Part shown: positions 35,811-48,900 of the stretch, piece after piece
How positions within the stretch are numbered: the stretch's first letter is position 1
Layout of the letters: each line of letters begins with the position of its first letter
Source: Terebella lapidaria
Lineage: Eukaryota; Annelida; Polychaeta; Terebellida; Terebellidae
DNA: 64,000 bases
NCBI GenBank assembly: GCA_949152475.1
Contig: OX424568.1
Location: 19,257,667-19,321,666 of the forward strand
Reading direction: 5' to 3'
Position numbers and translations under genes: made by a program
Notes under the pieces: model-generated
What the model was told of the DNA's origin: nothing
What the model saw: only the letters and a program-made list of their open reading frames with translations
Database searches by the model: none

Positions 35811-36045
35811 GTTTATATCCATTTCCGCCAAGAAAGCAATATCCTGTGTGGTATGAATGAATGAATCACTGAGCTTCATCTACAATATGGAGGCAGTGAT
35901 AGCTTTACATCAATTCTGTAGAACTACACATCAGCGTCACAAGCCCCGGCGTTTGATATGGCACATATACAGAATATTGATCACTTTCTCGCCGTTGGTA
36001 CCAAATTTGTTGGGACCATAGTAAATCATCCAACGTATTAGACTA
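35811..36045 (+). repeat. Family D repeat, copy 1
   Basis: Resembles 44331-44486: TATATCCATT, AAGAAAGCAATATCCTG, AGCTTTACATCAATTCTGTA all recur in the same order. It continues past the point where the large transposon interrupts the other copy (TTGGGACCATAG here, ATGGGACCCTAT at about 55582), so it approximates the empty target site. A further related pair is 36595-36870 and 43470-43745. The non-coding interval 34831-37300 contains nothing else I can name. Confidence 0.65.
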
Positions 36046-36594
36046 TAATCAATATACAAGATAATTAGATCATCTTGTCAGTATAGTCGAGTACTGATTA
36101 CCATTTTCCTTCAGCATCTTATGTGAAGATTTTAGAATTAGTTTTCATGATACCATTCACTAGTCATGTGCCTATGTGCTACCATATGTGTGGAAATTGG
36201 AGGGAACTCGAGGCAGGTATATCAGGCACACTCCGTGAATTGATGTAATGCGCCAGAAACTGTTATTTCCAGTTTGGCGCCTGCTACTGTTTATCGTGTA
36301 CAGCGATTAACTGCGGACAATGGTAATTAGTACCAAGTATGCATGGACAGCTAGCGCAGGAGAGTAATCATAACTAGCAGTGATTGTATGGTTTTGCGTT
36401 TGCAGTAGGGCTGGACAACTGACATCCAAAGCGTCGTGTTATCTTTCGTGACTCTGTCATTCGGGGGACAATGTTCCCACCAAATTTTAGACCAAATTCA
36501 TAAAATATTTGGACCTCGTCTCATGTGTTCAATCCATACTCATTTCATATGTGTGATATCACCATACTAATTTCCGGCACACTAATATTTCTAT

Positions 36595-36870
36595 GGACAA
36601 ACCGTGACCCAGTACCTGGTGAACCACCCTCCTTACGTCACACTCCATCTAGAATCCTGGGTCTTAATTTATTTGAGTCAGGGGCATAAGCTATGAACTA
36701 GTATAATTCGCTGCGTCAATTCTTTATGCATACTATTAGTGATCAGGGGATGCATACTGCATGAAAAAAAACATGTGGCACTGCCTCACGAGTAATCTCC
36801 CACTGATTAGTATGGCATACCATTATATACGACACACCGTGCCGCGTGGACGTAGCATGTCATATGTATA
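36595..36870 (+). repeat. Family D-associated repeat, copy 1
   Basis: ACAAACCGTGAC...CCACCCTCCTTACGTCACACTCCATCT and AGTAATCTCCCA...GCGTGGACGTAGCAT match 43470-43745 in order and orientation, with diverged bases between. Confidence 0.6.
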
Positions 36871-37299
36871 TATTTGAGAAAGCGGACAGACTGTGTATCG
36901 CAGCAAACGGATTAGATGGACACTAATTGGAAACGTTTATCCCAACTTACAGTAGGTTAGCATCATCGTCTTCAAAGTTTGAACCAATTATGAAATCAGC
37001 CTAATTTAACATTCTTTCACGCAAGCTTGAAAGTACATCTCGACATAGTCAGGAAGATACTGGAAATAAGCACAGTTCGACAACAGATACTCAGAAAATT
37101 GCCGCTGATCGTGCGTGAAAACGGTGGATAGAGAATGGTCGGCCTGCCTACATTGCCGGTTGCCACAGTATCTGGACAAATACCAATGACGTCATGGGAC
37201 TCAGATGACGTCATGGGAATTTTGGCACGTAATACACATTTTCAGACTCAAATTTATACGATTTCTCGATCTATCGACAAAATAAAGCTACCGCAGAAT

Positions 37300-38240
37300 G
37301 AATAAATTTGGTCAATTCTAAAATTGGTTATAGCTTTAAATGTGGCTTATGGTTACACCGCATTTAATTCATCCTGTCCAGTATGATGCCAAACAGTACC
37401 ATGCACTGCAAGAAATTTATGTGTCTTCAATTTCATTGAACCAGAACTGTATGACACAAAGGCAACATCGTGTAAAAAATACTGTCACTGCAGCAAATTT
37501 GTTGGTGATGGTAATGAATTATTTTGACGCCATGCAAGATTCCTATCCAAGGAAGATTCACTATGCATGAAGTTCTGGTCTATCCTATGTGAAATGTGAT
37601 TACGAGCGATGCATCTTGTAAAAATGAATCCAAATACATATTATAAAATCATTATTGACAACCTCTACTGTGTGATACACTATCCTTGCCACTCTTTTCC
37701 AACGCGTGAGACCCATTCCTCGATAAACCAGAAAAGAAACACTGGCCGACTATAAATGTCATATAGAGTCGTGAATGATACGCCTATGCAAGCCTTCATT
37801 GCGATATATAATTCATATTAAGCCTTCAACCCTCTATTATTTTAGGGAGCATGAATATATTGATAGAATGTTGGAATTTGAAAGATAAATTAAATTAGGT
37901 ATTTACATTCACTTGGTCACGATATTTTCACTTGATTTATATTCTAGTTATGATATTATTTCTTAAATTTTACTATACACAGGGGCGTCTAGTGCGTATG
38001 CCTGCAGGCGCCTACGGGTTCACATAGCCACTGTTGGCCCCTAATCGCGCCATTGTGTCTTGGTACATATTTGGTAAAGTTTTGTGTCTATTGCAAGAGT
38101 GTGTTATAGTGGGTTGTTGTTTTTGTCATCATTAAAATCTTGTGATAATAGTGGTAATAGGTTGCTACACCTCATTGGGTGACATGCATTATTTACTTCA
38201 AACCAATTTTATAATAAGGAAATCACCTTAACCTGCTTGA
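37300..38240. other. Non-coding stretch
   Basis: No recognisable gene. A 76-codon open frame (37340-37570) has no motif. The stretch leads into the piggyBac fragment. Confidence 0.45.
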
Positions 38241-38279
38241 GACTTTCGTGTTCCATTTGCATGTCTACCTGTTTCGAGC

Positions 38280-38445
38280 AGCAATGGAAGAATATGACAC
38301 AAAGATGATAGGAGTTGACAAAAATGATCAGAATGTGTCACAGTACGCGTCTCGACGAGAAATTATCAAACAGTACAAGAAACTGGCCTTCTGGTCCGAC
38401 ATATGTGCTGGAAAAGCATTTGTGTACTTGAAAAGATTGGAATAA
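38280..38445 (+). pseudogene. piggyBac transposase fragment
   Basis: About 54 codons after a possible acceptor (TTTCGAGCAG). EYDTKMIGVDKNDQNVSQY followed by IKQYKKLAFW matches the piggyBac block with the GVDKxDQ motif and K-W-Y-K-K-L-F-F helix. The rest of the transposase was not found nearby. It differs from the 13.5-18.3 kb relic, so at least two piggyBac lineages are present. Confidence 0.75.
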
Positions 38446-38700
38446 CATGTGACGCTAGTGCAGTTCTTCTGAAGAACAGCTGTAGGGCTTGGTTGAGCGA
38501 GCCGGTTTGAGATCTTAATGAATAAGACAATAATGCTGGCGCGTTATCAAAGTATCCATATCAGATCAGAAAACATATATTGCTTTCTCAAGGGCAACTA
38601 AATTGGTCGCGTGGAAGTTTATGAGACATTCTAGACGAAGAGTTCTCGATTGTTTATGAATACACCATTCTTGAAATAAAGATGGCAGGACAACAGTGCC

Positions 38701-38835
38701 ATGTTGAGATGTGCATCGGGATATTGTCCATTGCCAAAGTGGTATCATGCAACCTGTGTTGGTTCACATCTGATCGTGATCTGCCAGTTCCACAAGTGGT
38801 GTTCCCATGAATGTAATGTGCACGTGTGTGGACAC
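38701..38835 (+). pseudogene. PHD-like zinc-finger remnant
   Basis: A short frame with CASGYCPLPKWYHATC and KWCSHEC has the Cys/His spacing of the second half of a PHD finger (kWYH...C...W-C-x2-C style). No start or flanking exon identified. Could be part of a transposon-borne protein or chance. Confidence 0.4.
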
Positions 38836-39049
38836 ATGCGAAAAAGGAAAATGTTCGGTCATGGCAAGATGCACAATGGACGTCCATTGTGGAAGTGGTT
38901 TCATATTTCAATAGGATTGCAAGAACCTTAAAACAGTACCAAGTATGAACAGTTACATTGATAATAAGTTTTATTTTATCTTTATGTTCAGACAAATTCA
39001 CTCATACGCTTGAAATTTAAAAATTATGTCTCAAACCTAAAAACACTTG

Positions 39050-39122
39050 AAATCGCTATATATTATAATATTCGTGATATTTATAATCGCTATATATTAT
39101 AATATTCGTGATATTTATAATC
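39050..39122. repeat. 36-bp perfect tandem duplication
   Basis: CGCTATATATTATAATATTC... repeated twice head-to-tail, AT-rich. Confidence 0.85.
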
Positions 39123-39259
39123 CAAAATCTTAATGTATGTACAACATACATTGTATGTACATTGTTTGAAGAATGAAATGGCAATAATGATGATAATATA
39201 TATGTCATTTCTAAATTTTACTGTACCGTATTAAATGTTTATAATAAAACAAATATTTT

Positions 39260-39445
39260 ACCGGTGATATATTTACTGGTGCCACATGTGGGGCAGGAAA
39301 TGCTCACTCTTTCCGGAACACCTGATTTCACCCCTTTGAAATTCCATTTAAATTTTCTCGATTTTGCCTGACACTGGACTTTGAGATTGGATGATGGACT
39401 CGGTTTTGTTTCCTCGGATGCTGTATGCTTGGGTATTGTTTCCAT
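39260..39445 (-). repeat. Family E repeat with exon-like coding segment
   Basis: The minus strand encodes METIPKHTASEETKPSPSSN then VQCQAKSRKFKWNFKG and SCPTCGTSKYITG, then a possible donor (G/GTAAAA). Diverged copies: 41010-41175 (minus), 60665-60835 (plus) and 62395-62480 (minus), sharing GTCCGTTATCCAATCTCAAAGTCC-like sequence. The reading frame is open only here. The repeated exon probably belongs to an unidentified transposon. Confidence 0.55.
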
Positions 39446-40369
39446 GTTTATTGTTTAATGATATACATATTGTCTAACGATACAGTACACAGAACTGGAA
39501 GTATTTTTGGGGCACTGGGGAGACACGTAGACGAAGCCTACAATTTAAAAGTTGTTATTATCATCATCAAAATCTCGTTGGGTTGGTGGTAAGAGTTTGA
39601 TTCTTATATAATACTATGATACCACTATACGTGCGCCTGCTGGTTTACCTTGAATCTGTCCCGAGGGATAAGTAAGTAAGTAATTTATTTCCAAATTGCA
39701 CACAAGATGAACATATTCAATAGATGATATAAGAAATGCACAATTTGTGGACTCCACCAGAGGCCGATGCCTGTAACTTGATTGCTCAAGCGGTGAAGCC
39801 CATTACATTGAAATAATAGTAACACAAAATATGGAACGGATAAGTTGGACTCACGTATGAGTTGCATACTACATATAACAACATCACAAACATGTAGATA
39901 TATATATACATTAATTTCACGTAGAAATACATACTATTCACATTATTCACATACACCCATATACACAGGAGATGATGATACAGTTGCCGAACCTGTGCCA
40001 GAATTAACAGATTGAACCTAAAATTTACACATTTACTACTGTGAAATGCCAAACTTGTGGTATTACATAGAGTGAGAAATGAATGAAAAAAGTCCTTTTT
40101 CATACCCCCCCCCCCCATGACACACACACCCACACCCACACACATCCTTACACTATTGGCAAACGATACAGGATTGGTAGAGCAAAAAAAAAAAAAGAAA
40201 TATGAAAAAATGACACAAGACACAAAAAAGACAAACTAATAAAGCGACCGTAGTAACGTGAACTTATGAAATACAATACAACCATGAAATTTTACAGTAT
40301 CAAGGGAGTATTACTAGATTAGATAGTTTGTTATTCATCAAATATTTCGAAATGAAGTGTTGTTTTATC

Positions 40370-40940
40370 TTAGATTTGTAGGCGCTGACTGAAATGCTGT
40401 TTTTTTATATGGGTTGGTGTATTTAGCCATAATTCCGGACCTTTACGAATGAAGCTGTTTCCAAAAATTTGGACATTCCACCTAGTTATATGGGGGTCTT
40501 TACAATGTCTAGTGTTGAAGGAGTGGATAGAATTGTTTGCCACAAAAAGATTGTTCAGCGAACTTGGTAGTTCATTGCGGGAATGAAGATACATAAATTT
40601 ACTAAGTTCAATATTGAACAAATCATGTAGCTTAGCTATGCCTGTTTTATGATAGAGTGGCGTAGAGCTGGCATTGAAACGTGATCCAGTGACGCATCGG
40701 ATTGCTTTATTTTGCTTGATTTCAAGCGGGCGCAGTATCGTTTTTTGTGCAGAACCCCATAACAATATACCATAGTTTAGGTAGGAATGAAACAGACTAA
40801 AATATAACGATTTGAGGTGGGCTTTACTTAACATGTTTTTGACAGTGTTTAACATATATAGGGCGCTGGACAATTTTTTCAAGACGTGTTCAATACCATA
40901 GACTCGGTAGCCTATTGGTCTGTGATTGGGTAGTCATGTA
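40370..40940 (-). pseudogene. LINE reverse transcriptase 3' fragment
   Basis: An open frame whose recognisable part runs from KKLSSALYMLNTV to the stop. LKSLYFSLFHSYLNYGILLW, KQNKAIRCVTG and HDLFNIELSKFMYLH are the C-terminal region of LINE (CR1/jockey-like or related) reverse transcriptases after the catalytic core. The fragment is 5'-truncated, as is usual for LINE insertions, with no YxDD core present. Confidence 0.8.
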
Positions 40941-41179
40941 CTTGTCATACACCTATAGCGTGGATTATTTTCGGATTTTTAAGTTATTATGATTTATTAT
41001 GATTTTACTCTTTCCGGAACACCTGATTTCACCTCCTAATGGCCATTTTTGGGGGTTCATGAGTTTCCCTGTCATTTTTGTTTTCTCTCACTTCGTATGC
41101 CTGATATGACTTTCTGTCCCCGGACTATGAGATTGGATAACGGACCCTATTTTGTTTGCTCGGAATACTTAATACTGGG

Positions 41180-43465
41180 TATTGATTCCACGTCTATGAT
41201 ATGTTTTTGGACAGTCTTATACTAATTACATCTAGTGTACAATAGAAACATATATTCCACACACTATCTAGCTTTTAACCAATAACAACTTGGGGTTTTT
41301 AGTAGTATCTAATAACTAGTGATACCAATGACGATCAGGTCAGATATCACATCCATACACAGGGGATTATAATGACATATGGTCTTTTTTTACACCATAA
41401 GAGAGAGATATCCCAATATAACCCACACCATGATCCTACTCTGGTGCGTTATCATATCAATAAGCATGAGGTGGTATCCACTGGACGCGAATTGCAAATG
41501 CCTCATTATCACGTTATTAAAAATCATAACTCTTTTTACGGATATACAAACGGAGTGTGATTATAACATGGCACGACATACAAGACTAATCCACTCTAGG
41601 TTTGATAGGTCATTGTGGTCAACAGAGACCGATTTGAAGTCGTCTCCAGCGAAGTTACATGGAAATATCAAAAGGTCAGACCCCTAATACCTAACAAGAA
41701 CCTTATACAAACTAATAGATTGAGATGTCAAGTGATGCCAGGACACATAATCCCAATACAAAGCAACTTGAGCAAGTCATTTCTGAGAGGGAATTGTCTT
41801 GCATAAAACACTTCGTCCATGGTGCCTCGTAAATATGAGGTAAATCAGGATTTATTGCGGGTGCAGGACAATTCCCACTCGTTCATTTCAATGTTTTGTA
41901 GCTTATGGTGTATTATCTGGAGAGATCTGCTGGCAGTGCACATATTCCGGAGGATGTGACAGTGTTTCTGAAGTATGATGATTATTGACTGGCGCCTCAA
42001 ATAGTATGCAGGTTAACAAAATCTGCATGCCCAAGACATCTTGCTCCAAATCCAGTGAGTATGTTGGTCAGTGAGTATGCTGGTGTATATGAGTGGTTTC
42101 GAAGCAACATATCACTGGCATTTTATCTCCGTAAAACATAAACATCATTAGTTGTCACCATATAAAAAATACCGAGTTTTCATAAAAAAAACCACGTCAG
42201 CACATAGTTCATATTTTAGAGTAAATGATGTTTTTTTTCCTATATGAGGACTGTATATCAGAATGTAAGTATCAATCTATTACCACGAATACAACTAGAT
42301 TTTGATAACAAAAACAAACGTAAGTTACAACATTTTTAAATTGAAACAAAGCCCGACAATTTAGCATATCCAAAGACACACTGGCGACATCAGGGGCAGA
42401 CAGTGTGTGAAAAGTAATTGTTTCTACTGTACACCTGACGGAATCAGCATACAACTACCCACAACTACGAAACCTATTTAGAAAATCCGAAACAAACTAA
42501 ATGGAATAGATATATGACGAAGTATAAAGGTACCTAATCACACGCCAAAAGGCTACGGAGTTTATAGTATCATATTAATGTATTTTACGTTCGTCATTGG
42601 AATCATCAAAAGTTGGCTGTATTGGTGGTAATAAATTGAAACTTACATTATAGAGTTTTGGATATTCACTGGGGAATGTCAAAGTCACAAATAGGGCAGA
42701 TGATTAATGCTTCACAGAAGAGGAAACAGGACCAACTCAGCTTTTGCAACATACGCGGGGACTTTTATGATTTTTGTTGAATTTAAGTATTGTTATTTAA
42801 TATCACACCAAACAAGTGCATCAACGCGAAACTAGACTGCATGAATGGTTAGGAACTCAGCCTTTTCAAGCACGTGAACACGAGTACATTTGGTGTGGAG
42901 AGAGGAATATAATATAAGTAAAGACAACTATGAATGATACGCAGTCATTGTTGTTAGTAAGCTTTACACAATATGCCAGTGAACAATACAAACCATTATC
43001 ATACTGTTATCACAGACCCACTAGGCAATTTGATCACTTGAACTGCGCTAAGAGATCTTGGACCATCAGCCGAAATTGAATCAGTTCCCTGTTAAAATAA
43101 ATGTGTGCCTCTTAGCCAATCACATAATGAAGACAACTACACAAAATAAGTCATGATTGTCTCAAAGGTAATTTGTTCAATATGACTGCGTTGAAACGGA
43201 CCCATTTAGGTTGTACTCTCTTTTTTCCAAGATACACCCTCTGAACTAATATTTTTGTATTGGGAACTTACTTACACTTCTCTACCAAGGATACTGCCAA
43301 TGCCAACACCAGGCCAGGGGATAAGGGGGGGGGGGGGGGTAGGGGCAATCAAAAGAAATTGAAATAAATTCCTGCTGTTGTGGTATTACTGTGTACCCAT
43401 TGACAACATATGAATCTCGAGGGAGAAATAATCCACACCGTCTACAGTAGACATGTTCACCCGAC
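41180..43465. other. Non-coding stretch
   Basis: AT-rich, with A-runs and a poly-G tract at 43325-43341. A 240-codon minus-strand frame (43282-44004) overlaps repeat 43470-43745 and lacks any recognisable domain, so I do not call it a gene. Confidence 0.45.
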
Positions 43466-43469
43466 ACTC

Positions 43470-43745
43470 TCATTGACAAACCGTGACAAATAACATAGTG
43501 TGCCACCTTCTTACGTAATACTCCATCTACGTCAAGCCCTATCAAATGCATGGCACGTACGTCAGTTACGTAACTAGCATATTTCCCTACATCAATTTCG
43601 GATGTCCGTTGGTCATGGAACACTGTGATCAGAGAAGGCATAATGTATGTTACACGCCTGTCCTTACACCATTCCCGCCATGTGTAATCTCCCAGTACAG
43701 TGATTAGTATGACATAATATAGAAACCTTGCAACACGTGGACGTG
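43470..43745 (+). repeat. Family D-associated repeat, copy 2
   Basis: Same blocks as 36595-36870 (ACCGTGAC..., TTACGTAATACTCCATCT, GTAATCTCCCAGTA..., CGTGGACGTGGCATAG), about 6.9 kb away in the same orientation. CAAACCTGGCAAA at 43766 also recurs at 33268. Confidence 0.6.
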
Positions 43746-44330
43746 GCATAGTATGTGCGAATTGTGCAAACCTGGCAAATTGTGTGTATATTTGGCAACG
43801 ATTTATGTGCAAATGAAGTGAAAAGGATACGTATACTGAACCATAGAGCAGGATGCCGGCCAATGTAATATTGACATTTTGGTGCCTCTGCTGCATCATA
43901 TTGATATTGACCTGTGTAATACAAAGGAAACAATCAGTGAATACAATTATATCACAACGTATTTGTTGGTAATGTGGATGAGTTGTTTGGAATGGAGTCG
44001 CCAATTATCTCCTCCGATCACTTCTCTGCTCGGAAAGAGCCACAATACGGTCCTGCAAAAAAAAACCTTCATAGAGTACACCACGGTCACGTCTGTATCT
44101 ATATAAACAAATTTATCGGAAAATTGTGATTTGGGGCATTCAAAACTGATCCACAATGCATTCAATGAAAAAAGCCTTGGTCTAGCAAGTTTTTTGGTCA
44201 GGTTTGCATCTTTACATTTACATGTATACATTACTACTTCTATATTCACAATATGCAGCAGAAGGCCTAAATAACTTATTTCACGCTTTATCGTGGTGTA
44301 TTGAGGGATGCCAAAATAGTCAAAGGTGTA

Positions 44331-44486
44331 TGAATAATTTATATCCATTCCTTCCCAAGAAGGCAATATCCTGCTTGATCTCGAATATGGCGACCAATAA
44401 CAGCTTTACATGAATTCTGTACATCACTGTCACAGGGCAATATTTGCGCTTTTGCCCATATCCAGGATATTGAGCCCTTTGTCTCC
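44331..44486 (+). repeat. Family D repeat, copy 2 (left of the large transposon)
   Basis: Matches 35811-36000 up to the transposon target. After the transposon, about 55568-55605 continues the match (TTCATGGGACCCTATTAATTT). Confidence 0.6.
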
Positions 44487-44492
44487 CTTGAC

Positions 44493-44552
44493 TACGGAAG
44501 CGTATTAGGGCCAGATGAGTTTTTTTTTCAACTCAAATTGTCGACTTATCAT
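44493..44552 (+). repeat. Left terminal inverted repeat
   Basis: About 60 bp: TACGGAAGCGTATTAGGGC, then ATGAGTTTTTTTTTCAA and TTGTCGACTTAT. It pairs with 55508-55567 with about six mismatches. Confidence 0.9.
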
Positions 44553-44850
44553 CTCGATAAATCGACTTATTAATATCTCGATAAATCGACTTATTATCTC
44601 GATAAATCGAGTTATTATCACGATAAATCGACTTATTTATCTCGATAAATCGAGTTAATTATCTCGATAAATCGACTTATTATCTCGATAAATCGACTTA
44701 TTATCTCGATAAATCGAGATATTTATCTCGATTTATCGACTTATTATCTCGATAAATCAACTTATTATCTCGATAAATCGACTTATTATCTCGATAAATC
44801 GAGATAGTTATCTCGATAAATCGACTTAATCACTCGATAAATCGAGATAA
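44540..44850. repeat. Left subterminal palindrome array
   Basis: Roughly 14 units of about 20 bp, ATCTCGATAAATCGACTTATT, with some units ending CGAGTT or CGAGAT. The core TCGATAAATCGA is an almost perfect palindrome, so each unit can pair with itself and with neighbours. Spacing is close to two helical turns. Confidence 0.92.
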
Positions 44851-45356
44851 TACACATGCATGTACTTCGCATGTCGGAATTCACTTCACCACAACATCGG
44901 ATGGTGTGCGTGAGCATATCAGCTTGGAGCGCAGGACCGCCGTGATAATGTACGTACCATACAGTAGGCTACATATACTACTATGTTAACCAAAACATGA
45001 TATGTAGGATTGTGCATGCATGTATACTGATGTTCAATTAATTACATCAAAATCTTCAATCATTCGATCACACGGTTCATACGTGTATGTGTACATGTAG
45101 TTATTATTCATTGCTTGCTTGCGTTTGAAATTCAAGCTAAATTTTTGATACTAGAGGTATTATTGTCTCTTGTACGCGAATGTATATGTATATACGCGTG
45201 TTGGTTACCAGTAGTAATATTCAACACAGAGTGGAGTATTTGTTGCTCTGTTTAGGTGATCGTTTCGACATTTGCTAGAATTCCTGTGATCTGATTAGTG
45301 CCCAACATCTAACATTGGGTTAAATTGATTAACGTGATATTCACGTGAGAATTGCG

Positions 45357-45364
45357 TATAAAAT
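45357..45364 (+). promoter_or_regulatory. TATA box of the HECT-like gene
   Basis: TATAAAAT. About 70 bp downstream there is a donor (CAG/GTAAGG at 45434/45435). With the acceptor TTTTCAG ending at 45970, this gives a short untranslated first exon just before the ATG at 45975. Confidence 0.6.
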
Positions 45365-45974
45365 AGGTAAAATACGCATGAACTGCTTGAATCTCAACCG
45401 ATCAAAATTTTCAGCAGCCCAAATACGAAATCAGGTAAGGACCCGTCTGCCGAAACCATTGACGGAAATCTACGAACATCGACGAATGAAAAACGTCATG
45501 AAACACTTATGAATTAGGTATATCGCGCATGTTTCACGAATGACAACGTGTAATATGCGCAAATTGCACGTAGTGGCTCTGTGACATTGGCTTACTGGCA
45601 ATGAATACCACGGTATAAAGTAGCCTATGTAGCGTGCACGTTAGGGCCTACTAACACCAGTGTGGGTAATTCGAGTGAATGTGTTATACAACATTTTCTA
45701 AGATGAAATTAGAATTTCAGATTCGGAAATTTAGTATGGCACCAACAAGTGCTCACACTTACATGCACGGAAAAAATACCAATGGAATACCGTCTTGGAA
45801 TTTCCTTGCAACATCACTCTACCCGCATAGCATATTCTAGCGGTTTAGCAACGCTCGTCCTATACTTACGGACAGAGTTACAGCTAGTGAGGGCAATAGC
45901 TGTTCACTTTGTACATGAATGTATTGGTAATTTACCCTCCCCCAAAAAAAATTATATTTCCGATTTTCAGAGGT

Positions 45975-48900
45975 ATGGATGAATTTCTTATCAAGCGTGG
46001 GGTCGACACAGCAAAACTGAAAGCAGAAAACGTGAGTAAAGAATGGAAGGTACAAGCCAAGTAGGCCTATAACCAATTCATTTTGTAAAAATGTATTAGA
46101 CAAATGACCACATATATGGTGTATAGAAAAAGGAATCGTCCGTTTTGTGATATATATTTTTTTAAAAATATTTGCAAGAAGCTTTCTTGACAAAATTGAC
46201 GGACGCTCGATTTTGAGGTTACCGACCTTATGGCACTTCCAAATGGAATGTCCTATGTCGTGATTTGGGTAGTGACCTTGAATTTGACCTTAGATGACTT
46301 GGAAGGTCAAAACGATCATTTCTTGTCGAGAATGCCCAAATTGGGACTTTGCTCTCAAAGTCACAAACCTTTCCTAGGTTTCGGCTAAATTGAAATGGGG
46401 TACATTATCGAGAGTCACAAAATAGCTGTGTCTTTCTTTAGTTAGACCCGACTTGCCTTATACGGATATTCCAATGTCCAAGAGTTAATCGGGCATGGCT
46501 AAAATCAATCAATATTCATAGGTGCTGATCAGCGTTGACCAGTATGATGACCGAATCACTGACTGTGCTATGCATGAATGGTTTCCCAACATGAGGGCGT
46601 GAAATGCAAGTCGGGCTTTACTGAACGACTCCAACCAATTTGCCATAGTCGCCGGTACCCCATTGTTCAATCGATTTGGGCCATCATGTGAACTTCCAAA
46701 AATTTGACCTGATGATAAAAATAGATCCATAAATGCTGTCCAATAATGTTCTCCCAAAATGATATATGCACAACAGATTGAAGCTCCATGATGTATGCTG
46801 GTCCAATATTATCGTTTTGCTATAAATATGCGGAACTGATGCTTAAATTGTTTCAAACTATATCAAAGGTTCGTATTACATGTTTATTTGAAGTCATGTG
46901 GTACTTCTGGTGATCGTTTGGTGATTGGAACCGGACTTCATGTGAACGTGCTTGCAAATTGTTTGAGGTTCTGTCCACCTCAAAATGTGTTATGTAAATT
47001 GATTTTTGAAAACTTTCAAAGTTAAAGCGAGCATTGGTGTATATTTTGATATTATATAGGGAGTATATGATGATTTTTGGTGATCTTGAACTGAACAGAT
47101 GTTTCCTTGAATAATTATAGTGTGAAAGCTGGTTTCCTAGAAAAAAATGCACGAATTCAAAGGTTACATGTACGTTTGTACTTTTTTCGGTAAACAGCTA
47201 TGGGCCGCGATAAATGAGATGAGATGCATGAGATATATGTAACTTATTGATATTGCGTTCCGATCAATCTAATCCCATGTGATACCAATATAGACTTTGC
47301 TTTGATGTACCATTCAAATTGTTTAATGAATACACAAACCTATTTTCCCCCAGATTGATGCTGAGATCGTGTCGATGTTGGATGATGCTCAATTAGCAAA
47401 ATACATTCCAAAGTTCGGAGACCGCATCGCCTTACGAAATTTTCTTCGACCTATTGCCAACCCGACTGTCAGTACAGAAACAGAACAAAAGAAGTCCGGA
47501 CTGATGGATAGACTGAGAAGAAAGTTACAGAGTCGAGAACAACGGACACCTGATGGAGAAACATCCAATAACCAAGGACTATCGAAGACGCAAACGAAAC
47601 GTAGCAATGCGATCAAGGAGAAAATTCGAATTGAACTCGGTTGGATGCATTTCAATGAAAAGCTGGGAAGAAACGTACAGGTTAGAGCAAAATGTGGCGG
47701 TGGAACAAGGCATGTCACAATGTCAAAATGCGCAACCAAGCTAGACATCATGGAACAGGCAAAGACTATATTTTTCCCAAGGGGGAAATCAAGCAAGGGG
47801 CATTTGAAGTCAATGAAGTGTGACTTATCAGACTTCAAATTAGATCCTGTAGACGATGACATTTCCATCACCAAAATAATCACAACAACGAAAATGTACA
47901 AGGTTCGTTTCTACCTGACAACCAAAGAGGACGTAGAGGAAGATAACGAACTCCCGGATCTACTGCGACCATCGACTACGGAACCTCCGCCACAGAATCA
48001 ACCAGATGACGGTCAACAGTTGATACACAACGTAAGCGTGGATGAAAACTCTGAGCCCCCTGAGCAGATCAGACCACAATCCCCAGATCAGAGACACAAT
48101 CAGACAGATGAGCAAATGACCGCAGACCTTGGAGTTGCGTCGACTCAAGACACACATATCCCAGATGAGACGCCGGAGGACTTTGACATGGTTCTTGAAA
48201 CCATTCTGAATGACGATGCAGTTGTACGGGCCATAACACAATACTCGGATTCTGAAGTACACTTTGGACCAGCAAGTAATAATGCCTCTCTCGCACCATT
48301 GGATGAAACTCTGCCGTATGCACACAACGAGCCGGTGCACCAATTGTACGTCCACAGAGGCCATGTGCTGGAGGACTTGACACGAGTTGCCAAAGAGGAC
48401 ACATTCAGTACAGATGTCCGATATGAACTTAAGATGATCGGGACAAATGGGGTTGAAGAGGCTGCTGAAGATAATGGCGGGGTAATACGCGATGCTCTCA
48501 CCGAAATTTGGGACGCATTCTACATGAAGTTCTGCATTGGAGCCACATCCAAGGTTCCTGTCATCAGACATGATATGTCTGGGTCATTGTGGAAGGCAGT
48601 GGCAAAAATGCTCGTCATCGGATGGAAGCAAGAAAGTGTTTTCCCAATTCAACTAGCCAAGCCATTCATGCAGCAGTGCTTGTTCCATGGTGTAGATAGC
48701 AGCTGCGACTTAGTCAAGGCCCTCCTGGAACATGTTCCCAAAATGGACAAGTCAGTCCTGGTCGAAGCCTTAGAAGATTTCACAGCAGATGAAGACGAAC
48801 TTTTGGACGTCTTAGAACGACTTCACGTAAAACAACGAGTGACAAAAGAGAACATTCAACGTGTTCTACAAGAAGTGGCACATAGAGAACTGGTCCAGGC

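Noticed and set aside
43282-44004. 240-codon minus-strand open frame
   Set aside because: No recognisable domain; overlaps a diverged repeat and a poly-G tract that would code an odd proline run.
44540-44850. CRISPR-like regular array
   Set aside because: Units are palindromic, adjacent and without unique spacers; the genome is eukaryotic.
47960-48571. 203-codon antisense frame
   Set aside because: Shadow of the HECT-like coding exon.
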